Assembly (NCBI GenBank): GCA_033855775.1
Contig: JAWVFT010000081.1
Coordinates: forward strand, 1-60,512
Source of the DNA: DASVTR01 sp033855775
GTDB lineage: Bacteria; Acidobacteriota; Blastocatellia; Pyrinomonadales; Pyrinomonadaceae
Direction: 5' to 3'
DNA length: 60,512 bases
Each line of letters starts with the position of its first letter. Position 1 is the stretch's first letter. Below are positions 1-6,872 of the stretch, in pieces. The notes beneath the pieces are model-generated. The model worked only from the letters and a program-made list of their open reading frames with translations. It did not search any database and had not been told where the DNA came from. Position numbers and translations under genes: made by a program.

Positions 1-3000
1 TGCGGTTCGTCGGGCCGTGACGGCTCCTGCTCCAAGTGTGACAAGGACGACAAGCCGCTCCAACGTCGCGCCGTCGATAATCAGCAAAGCCCTGCGTCGT
101 CCGTCCCGCCCTCCGTTCATGACGTGCTCAACTCGCCCGGTCGCCCGCTCGACTCCGCGACGCGCGCCTACATGGAGCCGCGCTTCGGCCACGACTTCAG
201 CGGCGTCCGCGTCCACACGGATTCGCGCGCGGCAGAGTCGGCCCGCGCCGTCGGGGCGCATGCCTACACCGTCGGCGAAGGCATCGTCTTCGATCAGGGC
301 CAGTACAACCCGCACACTTATTCCGGCCAACGATTGCTGGCGCACGAACTCGCGCACACGATTCAACAACAAGGCATCCAGCGTTCAGCCGCGCGCGACT
401 TACAACTCGACGGCTCGACGCAGTATGCCAGACTCGAACGCGAAGCAGACCTCGCCGCCGACACGGCCCTGCGCAGCGCGTCGCCTGCCGTCCCGGCCAG
501 TTCGCAACTCCTAACGCATGCCAGCGCTCCCATCATCTCGCGTCAAACTGCGACCACGCTGCCAGCGACGACGACACCAGTGACGCCGCCCGCAACGGCG
601 ACGACGGCGACAACGGCTTCGACCACAACCACAACGCCTGCGACGACCGCCGCGCCGACCAGCGCGCCAGCCAATCAGCCCGAAGGCGAGGGGCGAGGCT
701 GGCACCCTTTAGCGGCCCCGGTTGCGGTCGGGCAGGGACAGCAGGCGACGGCCCGCGCGCAACTCGGCATCGGCACGGTCGCCTTCAAGATAGACAAGTT
801 TATGTTGCCGCCCGGCAAAGGGCCTGTCCTCGATATGTATCAGGACAAGGCCAAGGCGGGCGCGCTCGAAGCGACGATAGACTTTTCCGGCGACAACCCG
901 CGCGCGGGCCTCTGGCAACAACGCGAAGTCTCCGCGGGCCTGCGCGAAAACTGGATGTTGAAAGTCGGTTGGACTGCCGCCAACGCCGCCGACAAGTGGC
1001 ATCAGGCGGGCGGGCCTGCGCCGACCGCCGGAGGCTTTCCGAAGAAGAACCCGCGCGTCACCGCCAACACCTGCGACATGGATCACGTCGTCGAGTTGCA
1101 ACTCGGCGGCTCGAACGTTCCGAGCAATATTCAGGTCCTGGATTCAAAGGAGAATCAGGACAGCGGGCGCGGGATTTGGGATCAGGTCAGCGGCATAGCG
1201 AAAGCTTTACGCGACACTTTGCCCGCGAATCAAAGGCCGTCGGAAGTCGTCCTCCATTTTGACATGGCGGACGGAGCGCCGCCCACGAAGTTTCCCTGCG
1301 CTGCGCCGGGAACCGCCGCCTCTTGCCTGCAAGTGGAGCATTGCGCGGCTTCGGGCGCGCAGGCTGCGGCGGCGACCGGCGGAACGGGCGCGACCGCGAC
1401 CGAGACACAGACGCTCGAAGCCGGAGCCGCGACCGCCGCCGTGCAGGTCAAGCCCGCGCCGTCTTCAACCGACTTGCTCGGTTCGGGGCCGCTCAATCTG
1501 GCCGCGTCGGAGTTGATTCCGGGCGCGCTCCTGCAAGCTATCAATCGCCCTGCGGCTGCGCCCGGAGCGCAAGACATTGTGATGGCCTGCATCGAGTCGG
1601 ACACCTGCTTCAAGCGCGGCAGCCAGCGCAAGACGCGCACGCCTATCTCTTTGAAAGGCGAGACGGGGCTGCAATTTCTACTGGTTGACAAGGATGGCAA
1701 GCGACGCTTGCGCCTGAGCGGCGATAAGAAGAACGTCAAATTCGCTTATCCATATTTGAGTGAAGGCAAGATGGACATCAGCTTGAACGAAGCGGGCGAA
1801 GTCGTCGGCGTTGGCACGCTCAAGCCGAGCCTGCCGCTGTTGAGCAAGTCTGTGATGAAAGTGAAGCTCGCGCCCGGCGAGTTCAGCGGGTCGCTGACGC
1901 CGAAAGCGAGCGAGTTCAAAATCTTTCCCGGCGTTCGCATCGTCAAGCCCGAAATCGGCATTGAGCTATCGCCCGCGTTCCGCCCCTACGGCACGCTCGG
2001 TTTTGAAGTCGGCCCGAAGGGCAAGCCCATCCTTGACGGCAGCGTGACCGCCGAAGCCGACACGAGCGGCTTCTTCGCGCACGGGCAAATCAACGCTTAC
2101 TTGCCGGGAGTGGATCAGGCGCAAGGCAAGGTTGAATATCGCAACGGTCGCTGGAAGGGCGAAATCAACATCAACAGCACGCAGATTAAGCTGCCGATGA
2201 TTCAGAGCGCGTCGCTGCGTGTTGATTTCACGGACGAGGGAGCGACGCCGAGCGGCTCCATCGTGCTAGGGCTTCCGGGCGGGCAGACGGTCGAACTCGG
2301 AGTCAAAAAAGAAGGAGCGTTGTGGGTCTACACGGGGAGCGGCGAGTTTAAGGTTCCGCATCTGAAGCCCGTCAAAATGCATGTCAGGTACGACGGCAAG
2401 CACATCACCGCGAGCGGCCAGACGGGCTTCAGCCTCGCGGGCCTCGACGGCGACATCAAGGTTGACTATAACGACGGTCGCTTTTCCGGCGTCGGCAAAT
2501 TGCACGTCAAGAAGAAGAAGGCCGTCGGCGACATCGAAGTCAAGATGAGCCCGGCTTACAAGTTTTCCGGTCAGGGCAAAGTCACCTACACGTTCTCTGA
2601 AAATCTGATTGGCACGGCGGGCATCATTCTTAACGAAGACGGCAGCGTTCGTCTGATGGGCGCGATTGAGATACCGAAACCGATTCCGTTGTTCAAAGCG
2701 TTTCAGGACAAGAAGACGCTGTGGGAGCCGCCGCCCATCAAGATTCCGATTCCGGGTGCTTCCATCGGCGGCATCGGCTTAAACGTCGTCATCTCAGGCA
2801 GCCTCGGCTATCACTACAAAATCGGCCCCGGCCAACTGGAAAACGTGAAAATCGAAGCGGCCTTCAGCCCGCTCGAAGACGACCCCGACATAGACATCAC
2901 AGCCGGGGCCAAGTTGAGCATTCCGGCGGAAGCCGGACTCTCCGCCAGAATCAAAGCGGGCCTTTCCATCGACGCTTTCGTCGCTTCCGTCTCCGGCAAC

Positions 3001-3384
3001 ATTATCGTCACAGGCTCCGCGACGCTGCGGGGCGGGGCCAGCGCCGAAGCCAAGGTTCACTACACGAAGCAGCGTTTCTCGTTCGACGCCGCCGCCGCCA
3101 TCGAAGCGGGGCTGATTCTCGGCCTCTCGCTCGACGCCAGCGTCGAAGCCAAGGCCGGATTCGGCTGGCTCTCGGTCAGCACCGAGAAGGTCTGGAACCT
3201 CGCTTCGTACCAGTACGACACGGGCCTCAAGGCGGGCATGAAAGCCAAGTTTCACTACGCCAGCGACGAGCCTTTCAAGGCTCCCTCGCTCAACGACATC
3301 GAATGGATAACGCCGAATCTGGACGGCGGCAAATTGATTAACAGCGCCTTCGATAATGCCAGCAACAAGGAGACAGAGAAGTAA
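1..3384 (+). CDS. eCIS_core (DUF4157) protein, 5' end outside window
   Basis: A component or cargo protein of an extracellular contractile injection system. The reading frame is open to the first base, so the protein (1127 visible residues, counted from base 1) starts to the left; the GTG at 124 lies inside the conserved domain and is not the start. Residues 1-40 carry spaced cysteines (CGSSGRDGSCSKC) and then LQRRA, as usual just before DUF4157. DUF4157 spans about 40-122, with PRFGHDFSGVRVHTD and an HExxH motif (H115-E116-L-A-H119), the putative metal site. A Thr/Pro/Ala-rich linker follows (about 181-230), then an HNH-like patch around 360-385 (CDMDHVVELQLGG, later NIQVLDSKEN). Residues 560-1127 are repetitive, Gly/Lys-rich beta strands of unknown fold. 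It heads the visible baseplate genes, 34 bases before the next. Family assignment is firm; enzymatic roles are inference. Confidence 0.85.
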   Translation, partial: CGSSGRDGSCSKCDKDDKPLQRRAVDNQQSPASSVPPSVHDVLNSPGRPLDSATRAYMEPRFGHDFSGVRVHTDSRAAESARAVGAHAYTVGEGIVFDQGQYNPHTYSGQRLLAHELAHTIQQQGIQRSAARDLQLDGSTQYARLEREADLAADTALRSASPAVPASSQLLTHASAPIISRQTATTLPATTTPVTPPATATTATTASTTTTTPATTAAPTSAPANQPEGEGRGWHPLAAPVAVGQGQQATARAQLGIGTVAFKIDKFMLPPGKGPVLDMYQDKAKAGALEATIDFSGDNPRAGLWQQREVSAGLRENWMLKVGWTAANAADKWHQAGGPAPTAGGFPKKNPRVTANTCDMDHVVELQLGGSNVPSNIQVLDSKENQDSGRGIWDQVSGIAKALRDTLPANQRPSEVVLHFDMADGAPPTKFPCAAPGTAASCLQVEHCAASGAQAAAATGGTGATATETQTLEAGAATAAVQVKPAPSSTDLLGSGPLNLAASELIPGALLQAINRPAAAPGAQDIVMACIESDTCFKRGSQRKTRTPISLKGETGLQFLLVDKDGKRRLRLSGDKKNVKFAYPYLSEGKMDISLNEAGEVVGVGTLKPSLPLLSKSVMKVKLAPGEFSGSLTPKASEFKIFPGVRIVKPEIGIELSPAFRPYGTLGFEVGPKGKPILDGSVTAEADTSGFFAHGQINAYLPGVDQAQGKVEYRNGRWKGEININSTQIKLPMIQSASLRVDFTDEGATPSGSIVLGLPGGQTVELGVKKEGALWVYTGSGEFKVPHLKPVKMHVRYDGKHITASGQTGFSLAGLDGDIKVDYNDGRFSGVGKLHVKKKKAVGDIEVKMSPAYKFSGQGKVTYTFSENLIGTAGIILNEDGSVRLMGAIEIPKPIPLFKAFQDKKTLWEPPPIKIPIPGASIGGIGLNVVISGSLGYHYKIGPGQLENVKIEAAFSPLEDDPDIDITAGAKLSIPAEAGLSARIKAGLSIDAFVASVSGNIIVTGSATLRGGASAEAKVHYTKQRFSFDAAAAIEAGLILGLSLDASVEAKAGFGWLSVSTEKVWNLASYQYDTGLKAGMKAKFHYASDEPFKAPSLNDIEWITPNLDGGKLINSAFDNASNKETEK

Positions 3385-3418
3385 GTCTACCGGCCATGAT
3401 GATGAGGATTAACGCACA

Positions 3419-4069
3419 ATGAATACTTTGTCGCCGCGCCTGCTCAGAGCGGGCTTGGTTTCGCTCGATCCGTCCACGTCTGCGGTCAAGGGCATCATCT
3501 CTATGCAGTACAACCCGGACGTGTTGACGCGCACCCTGACCGTGCGCGGCTCGGCTCCCGAAGGCGGCGACCGGATGGAAGCTCTGCGCTTGACCGGCCC
3601 GCCCGTCGAGACTTTGAAGCTCGACGCCGAGATTGATGCGACCGACCAGCTTGAGTTTCCAGAGCAGCACGGAGCGACGGTCGAGTTCGGCATTCAGCCG
3701 CAACTGGCCGCGCTGGAAATTCTGGTCTATCCGACCAGCGCGCAGATTCAGGACGAGAATCGGATGGCGATGGCCGGGACGTTGGAAATCGTTTCTGCCG
3801 AATCTCCTTTGACGCTCTTCATCATGAGCAAGTCCCGCATCCTGCCCGTGCGCTTGACGGAGTTCAGCATCACTGAGGAAGCCTTTGACCGCCAGCTCAA
3901 TCCGATTCGCGCCAAAGTCTCTCTGGGCATGCGCGTCTTGAGCGTCAACGATTTGAAGTTTGACCATAAAGGCAACAGCCTGTTTATGGCTTATCACCAG
4001 CAGAAGGAACGGCTGGCGACGATGGCCGAACGCGCAGGGTTAGGCACGCTCGGCGTGTCGAAGATTTAA
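3419..4069 (+). CDS. eCIS tube/adaptor protein (Afp7-like, CIS_tube family)
   Basis: A 216-residue protein placed where eCIS loci encode the adaptor that joins the inner tube to the spike (Afp7 in the Serratia antifeeding prophage). The N-terminal part has the family's typical shape: a strand ending in a Q/F-NP turn (MQYNPDVLTRTLTV, residues about 29-42), followed by beta strands through about residue 180 and a helical tail. In Afp7 a LysM domain is in the same chain; here it appears to be the separate next gene, 15 bases downstream, so the adaptor looks split in two. A GAGG ribosome-binding site precedes the ATG. Assignment rests on position plus the weak N-terminal pattern. Confidence 0.65.
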   Translation: MNTLSPRLLRAGLVSLDPSTSAVKGIISMQYNPDVLTRTLTVRGSAPEGGDRMEALRLTGPPVETLKLDAEIDATDQLEFPEQHGATVEFGIQPQLAALEILVYPTSAQIQDENRMAMAGTLEIVSAESPLTLFIMSKSRILPVRLTEFSITEEAFDRQLNPIRAKVSLGMRVLSVNDLKFDHKGNSLFMAYHQQKERLATMAERAGLGTLGVSKI

Positions 4070-4084
4070 GCGAGAGGAAACGAG

Positions 4085-4390
4085 ATGTTTGCTATTACCA
4101 GTCGTTACTACAACCTGCCGACCGCCGAATTTGAAACCGCCGAGGGACGAAAGATTGTCTACGTGCGTCGTCGCTTCGTCCCGCCGCCGGAGCGTTTCGA
4201 GTTGCTCACAGAGCACACCGTCACGGAAGGCGAGCGGCTCGATAACATCACTTATCAATACCTCGGCGACCCCGAACAGTTCTGGCGCATCGCCGACGCC
4301 AACAACGCCATTCGCCCCGATGAGTTGACCGAAACCATCGGGCGCAAACTGCGCCTCACGCTGCCCGAAGGAATACCCGGAGCGAGTTAA
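4085..4390 (+). CDS. LysM-like baseplate protein (phage X / gp53-like)
   Basis: A 101-residue protein whose C-terminal half is a LysM/tail-protein-X fold: TVTEGERLDNITYQYLGDPEQFW, then IADANN and a closing RKLRLTLPEG strand. In contractile systems this small domain sits in the baseplate hub and helps clamp the spike to the tube or wedge. The N-terminal 45 residues form an extra segment without a recognisable motif. An AGAGGAAA ribosome-binding site lies just before the ATG. It follows the Afp7-like gene closely and precedes the hub gene by 21 bases. Family call is good; the exact structural place is inferred from homologous systems. Confidence 0.75.
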   Translation: MFAITSRYYNLPTAEFETAEGRKIVYVRRRFVPPPERFELLTEHTVTEGERLDNITYQYLGDPEQFWRIADANNAIRPDELTETIGRKLRLTLPEGIPGAS

Positions 4391-4411
4391 GGGATAGCCG
4401 GAGCGAGTTTA

Positions 4412-5536
4412 ATGCTGAAAGGTTTTTATCTCACGCTGATGATTGGGCCTGCCGTCCCCGTGCCTGCGCCAAAGGTCGTGACGGAGGCTTTGATTAGCGC
4501 GCAGGTCACGACCGGCGGCGAGCGCACGGGCTTTCAACTCGTCTTCGGCATCAGCAAAAACTCGCCGCTGCAAACGATGCTGGCCACCGGATTCTTCGAC
4601 CCCGGCATCACGCGCGTTTGTCTGGTCGCCACCGTCGGCGCCGTGCCGACCGTTCTCTCCGACGGCATCATCACGCGCCACGAATTAGCGCCGAGCAGCG
4701 AGGCGGGCAAATCAACGCTGACGATTACGGGCGAAGACTTGAGCATCCTGATGGACGTGATAGACAAACCCATCATGCGTTACCCGGCGATGCCCGCCCC
4801 CGCGCGCATCCTCGTCATACTGGCGCAGTATGCCATCTTTGGAATCGTGCCTTTGGTCATCCCGCCAATCTTCATGGACGTGCCGATACCCACCAAGGAG
4901 ATTCCCACACAGACCGGCAGCGACCTCGCTTACATCAAGCAACTGAGCAACACCTACGGCCACGTCTTTTACATCGAGCCCGGCCCGGTTCCGCTCGCCA
5001 ACCTCGCTTACTGGGGGCCGGACATACGCATTCCCATTCCGCAGCCCGCGCTTAACATCAACATGGACGCGCACACCAACGTCGAATCGTTGACCATCTC
5101 GATGGACGGGCTGGCGAAAAAAATTCTGGTGCTGACCGTGATGGACCCGATTACGGGAAAGATACCGATACCGATTCCGATTCCGAACATCAGCTTGCTG
5201 CGCCCGCCTTTGGGCGCGCGTTTGACGCCGCCGATGAAGGTGGAATTTTCGAGAGACGTTTCGCATCGCAGCCCGCTGGCGGCTGCCGCCATCGCCTTAG
5301 CGCGCACCTCGGCTTCGTCCGACGCGATAACGGCCAGCGGCTCTCTCAACGTGCTGCGCTACGGGCGCATCCTGAAGGCCCGCCAGTTGGTCGGCGTGCG
5401 CGGCGTCGGCCTCGCTTACGACGGCCTCTACTACGTCAAGACCGTCACGCACAACATCAAGCGCGGCGAGTACAAGCAGAGCTTTACGCTGTCGAGAGAC
5501 GGACTAATTTCGTTGACACCGAAGGTTGTTCCATGA
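4412..5536 (+). CDS. Phage late control D / gp27-like hub protein
   Basis: A 374-residue protein matching the late-control-D (gpD, T4 gp27, VgrG N-terminal) type: early LVFGISKNSPL, a central GSDLAYIKQLSNTYGHVFYIEPG block (about residues 170-190) and a C-terminal RQLVGVRGVGLAYDGLYYVKTVTHNIKRGEYKQSFTLSRDG that is diagnostic for the family. It would form the trimeric hub holding the spike. In Afp8 and VgrG this part is fused to the gp5-like spike; here the gp5-like part is the next gene, overlapping by four bases (ATGA), so the VgrG-like protein is split into two coupled genes. A 12-base segment (CCGGAGCGAGTT) occurs at 4377 and again at 4398, duplicating the area around the ribosome-binding site. 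Confidence 0.85.
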   Translation: MLKGFYLTLMIGPAVPVPAPKVVTEALISAQVTTGGERTGFQLVFGISKNSPLQTMLATGFFDPGITRVCLVATVGAVPTVLSDGIITRHELAPSSEAGKSTLTITGEDLSILMDVIDKPIMRYPAMPAPARILVILAQYAIFGIVPLVIPPIFMDVPIPTKEIPTQTGSDLAYIKQLSNTYGHVFYIEPGPVPLANLAYWGPDIRIPIPQPALNINMDAHTNVESLTISMDGLAKKILVLTVMDPITGKIPIPIPIPNISLLRPPLGARLTPPMKVEFSRDVSHRSPLAAAAIALARTSASSDAITASGSLNVLRYGRILKARQLVGVRGVGLAYDGLYYVKTVTHNIKRGEYKQSFTLSRDGLISLTPKVVP

Positions 5537-6066
5537 GTCAAGAAATCGCACAAAGATTTTTCGGCAAGTATCGCGGCATCGTGATGAATAACATCGACCC
5601 GGATGGCGTCGGGCGCCTGCTGGTCAGCGTGCCGGATGTTCTCGGGCCGGGCGCGCCTTCGAGTTGGGCCGTGCCGTGCGTGCCGCTGGCGGGGCCGACG
5701 GGGCCGCCGATGGGCGTTTACTTTGTTCCGCCGATTGGGGCGGGCGTGTGGGTCGAGTTTGAGCGCGGCGATGCCAACTATCCCATCTGGGTCGGGTGTC
5801 GTTGGGGCCTAAGGTCTGACGTGCCGCCCGCAGTGATGCTTGGCTTGCCCGTCTCGCCGAGCATCGTGCTTCAGACTTTGGGGCAGAACTCCATCGCCAT
5901 CAGCGACCTGCCCGGCCCGCTAGGCGGCATCATGCTCAAGAGCACGACCGGGGCTTCAATCATCGTCAACGACACGGGCATCTACATCACCAACGGCAAG
6001 GGCGCGATGATTACGATGGTCGGCCCCGCCGTGGACATCAACACGGGCGCGATGACCATCATCTGA
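5533..6066 (+). CDS. Baseplate assembly protein V / gp5-like spike
   Basis: A 177-residue spike protein. The N-terminal OB-fold segment is clear: FFGKYRGIVMNNIDPDGVGRLLVSVPD at residues 9-35, then GVYFVPPIGAGVWVEFERGD and YPIWVGCRWG (about 60-97), the hallmark of gpV/gp5 OB domains. The C-terminal part (about 105-177) has the alternating pattern of the triangular beta-helix of spikes (GIMLKSTTGASIIVNDTGIYI). It should trimerise under the hub and carry the tip protein encoded next. Start codon overlaps the stop of the hub gene (ATGA), suggesting coupled synthesis of hub and spike in equal amounts. Confidence 0.88.
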   Translation: MSQEIAQRFFGKYRGIVMNNIDPDGVGRLLVSVPDVLGPGAPSSWAVPCVPLAGPTGPPMGVYFVPPIGAGVWVEFERGDANYPIWVGCRWGLRSDVPPAVMLGLPVSPSIVLQTLGQNSIAISDLPGPLGGIMLKSTTGASIIVNDTGIYITNGKGAMITMVGPAVDINTGAMTII

Positions 6067-6166
6067 TTCGGCGTTTCAAAACTCTTGAGCGATGAGTTTC
6101 AAGCTCTGAGTTCACAAGTTAACTTAACGCTTGAGTCATCAGTTTCAAAAGGGAGGGCAAGCGACA

Positions 6167-6490
6167 ATGCCGGGTTTTCTATTGCACTTGGGCGCGACGG
6201 TCTTGTGCTCGCACGCGGGACAGGCGACGCCTGTCGTCGTCAATCCGCGCGTCACGGTGAGCGGCCAGCCGACCGTGCAAATTTCGTCGCCGTATGTCGT
6301 CGCGGGTTGCGCCTTGCCGCCGCCGCCAGCGGCCAACGGCCCTTGCGTGACGGCGCAGTTCGTCACGTCGGCCACGCGCGTCACTTCGATGGGCCAGCCC
6401 TTGCTCCTGCTCGACAGTCAGGCCATCTGTGTGCCGACGGGGACGCCTCTGATGATTGTCGTCACGCAAATGCGCGTCACGGCCATGTGA
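6167..6490 (+). CDS. PAAR-like spike tip protein
   Basis: A 107-residue PAAR-like tip protein (Afp10 position). The start MPGFLLHLGATVLCSHAGQ is typical of this family; the ATG at 6167 is preferred over an upstream in-frame TTG (6131) because a GGGAGGG ribosome-binding site sits about 7 bases before it and homologues begin at this motif. Short Gly/Pro/Val-rich strands follow (PVVVNPRVTVSGQPTV, CALPPPPAANGPCVTA). Such proteins sharpen the spike trimer and can carry effectors; no effector extension is present here. The 100 bases between the spike gene and this start contain no gene. Confidence 0.78.
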   Translation: MPGFLLHLGATVLCSHAGQATPVVVNPRVTVSGQPTVQISSPYVVAGCALPPPPAANGPCVTAQFVTSATRVTSMGQPLLLLDSQAICVPTGTPLMIVVTQMRVTAM

Positions 6491-6506
6491 GGTTGGTGGA
6501 TGAACG

Positions 6507-6872
6507 ATGAACATTGATTTTCCATATCACTTCGACAATCGCGGGCGCACAGCCGAGACGGACAATGACAATCATATCCGCGACATGATTGAACAAGTCC
6601 TCTTCACTTCGCCCGGCGAGCGCGTCAATCGCCCGACCTTCGGCAGCGGCTTGCTCCAACTCGTCTTCGCTCCGAACAGCGACGAACTGGCCGCCGCCAC
6701 GCAGTTTCTAGTGCAGGGCGCGCTGCAACAATGGCTCGGCGATTTGATTCAGGTTGATGAAGTGAGCGTCGCCAATGACGACTCGAAGCTGCTGGTCACG
6801 GTCGTCTATACCGTCAGAAGCTCGCAAGAGCAGGTGACGGCGCAGTTCACGCGCGGAGGTCTGGGGCAATGA
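6507..6872 (+). CDS. gp25-like baseplate wedge protein
   Basis: A 121-residue gp25/Afp9 family protein. Key signature: HIRDMIEQVLFTSPGERVNRPTFGSGLLQLVF at residues about 23-55, with the strictly kept R-x-x-F/P-x-F-G-S/C-G pattern of gp25/lysozyme-like wedge proteins, then the helix/strand end ERV/VDEVSV and a final beta hairpin. In contractile systems gp25 nucleates sheath assembly on the baseplate wedge. The stop overlaps the next start by four bases (ATGA at 6869), coupling it to the first large wedge protein. Confidence 0.9.
   Translation: MNIDFPYHFDNRGRTAETDNDNHIRDMIEQVLFTSPGERVNRPTFGSGLLQLVFAPNSDELAAATQFLVQGALQQWLGDLIQVDEVSVANDDSKLLVTVVYTVRSSQEQVTAQFTRGGLGQ

Noticed and set aside
124..126. 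GTG start for the first gene
   Set aside because: The open frame continues to base 1 and the upstream residues (CGSSGRDGSCSKC, LQRRA) fit the usual pre-domain segment of DUF4157 proteins.
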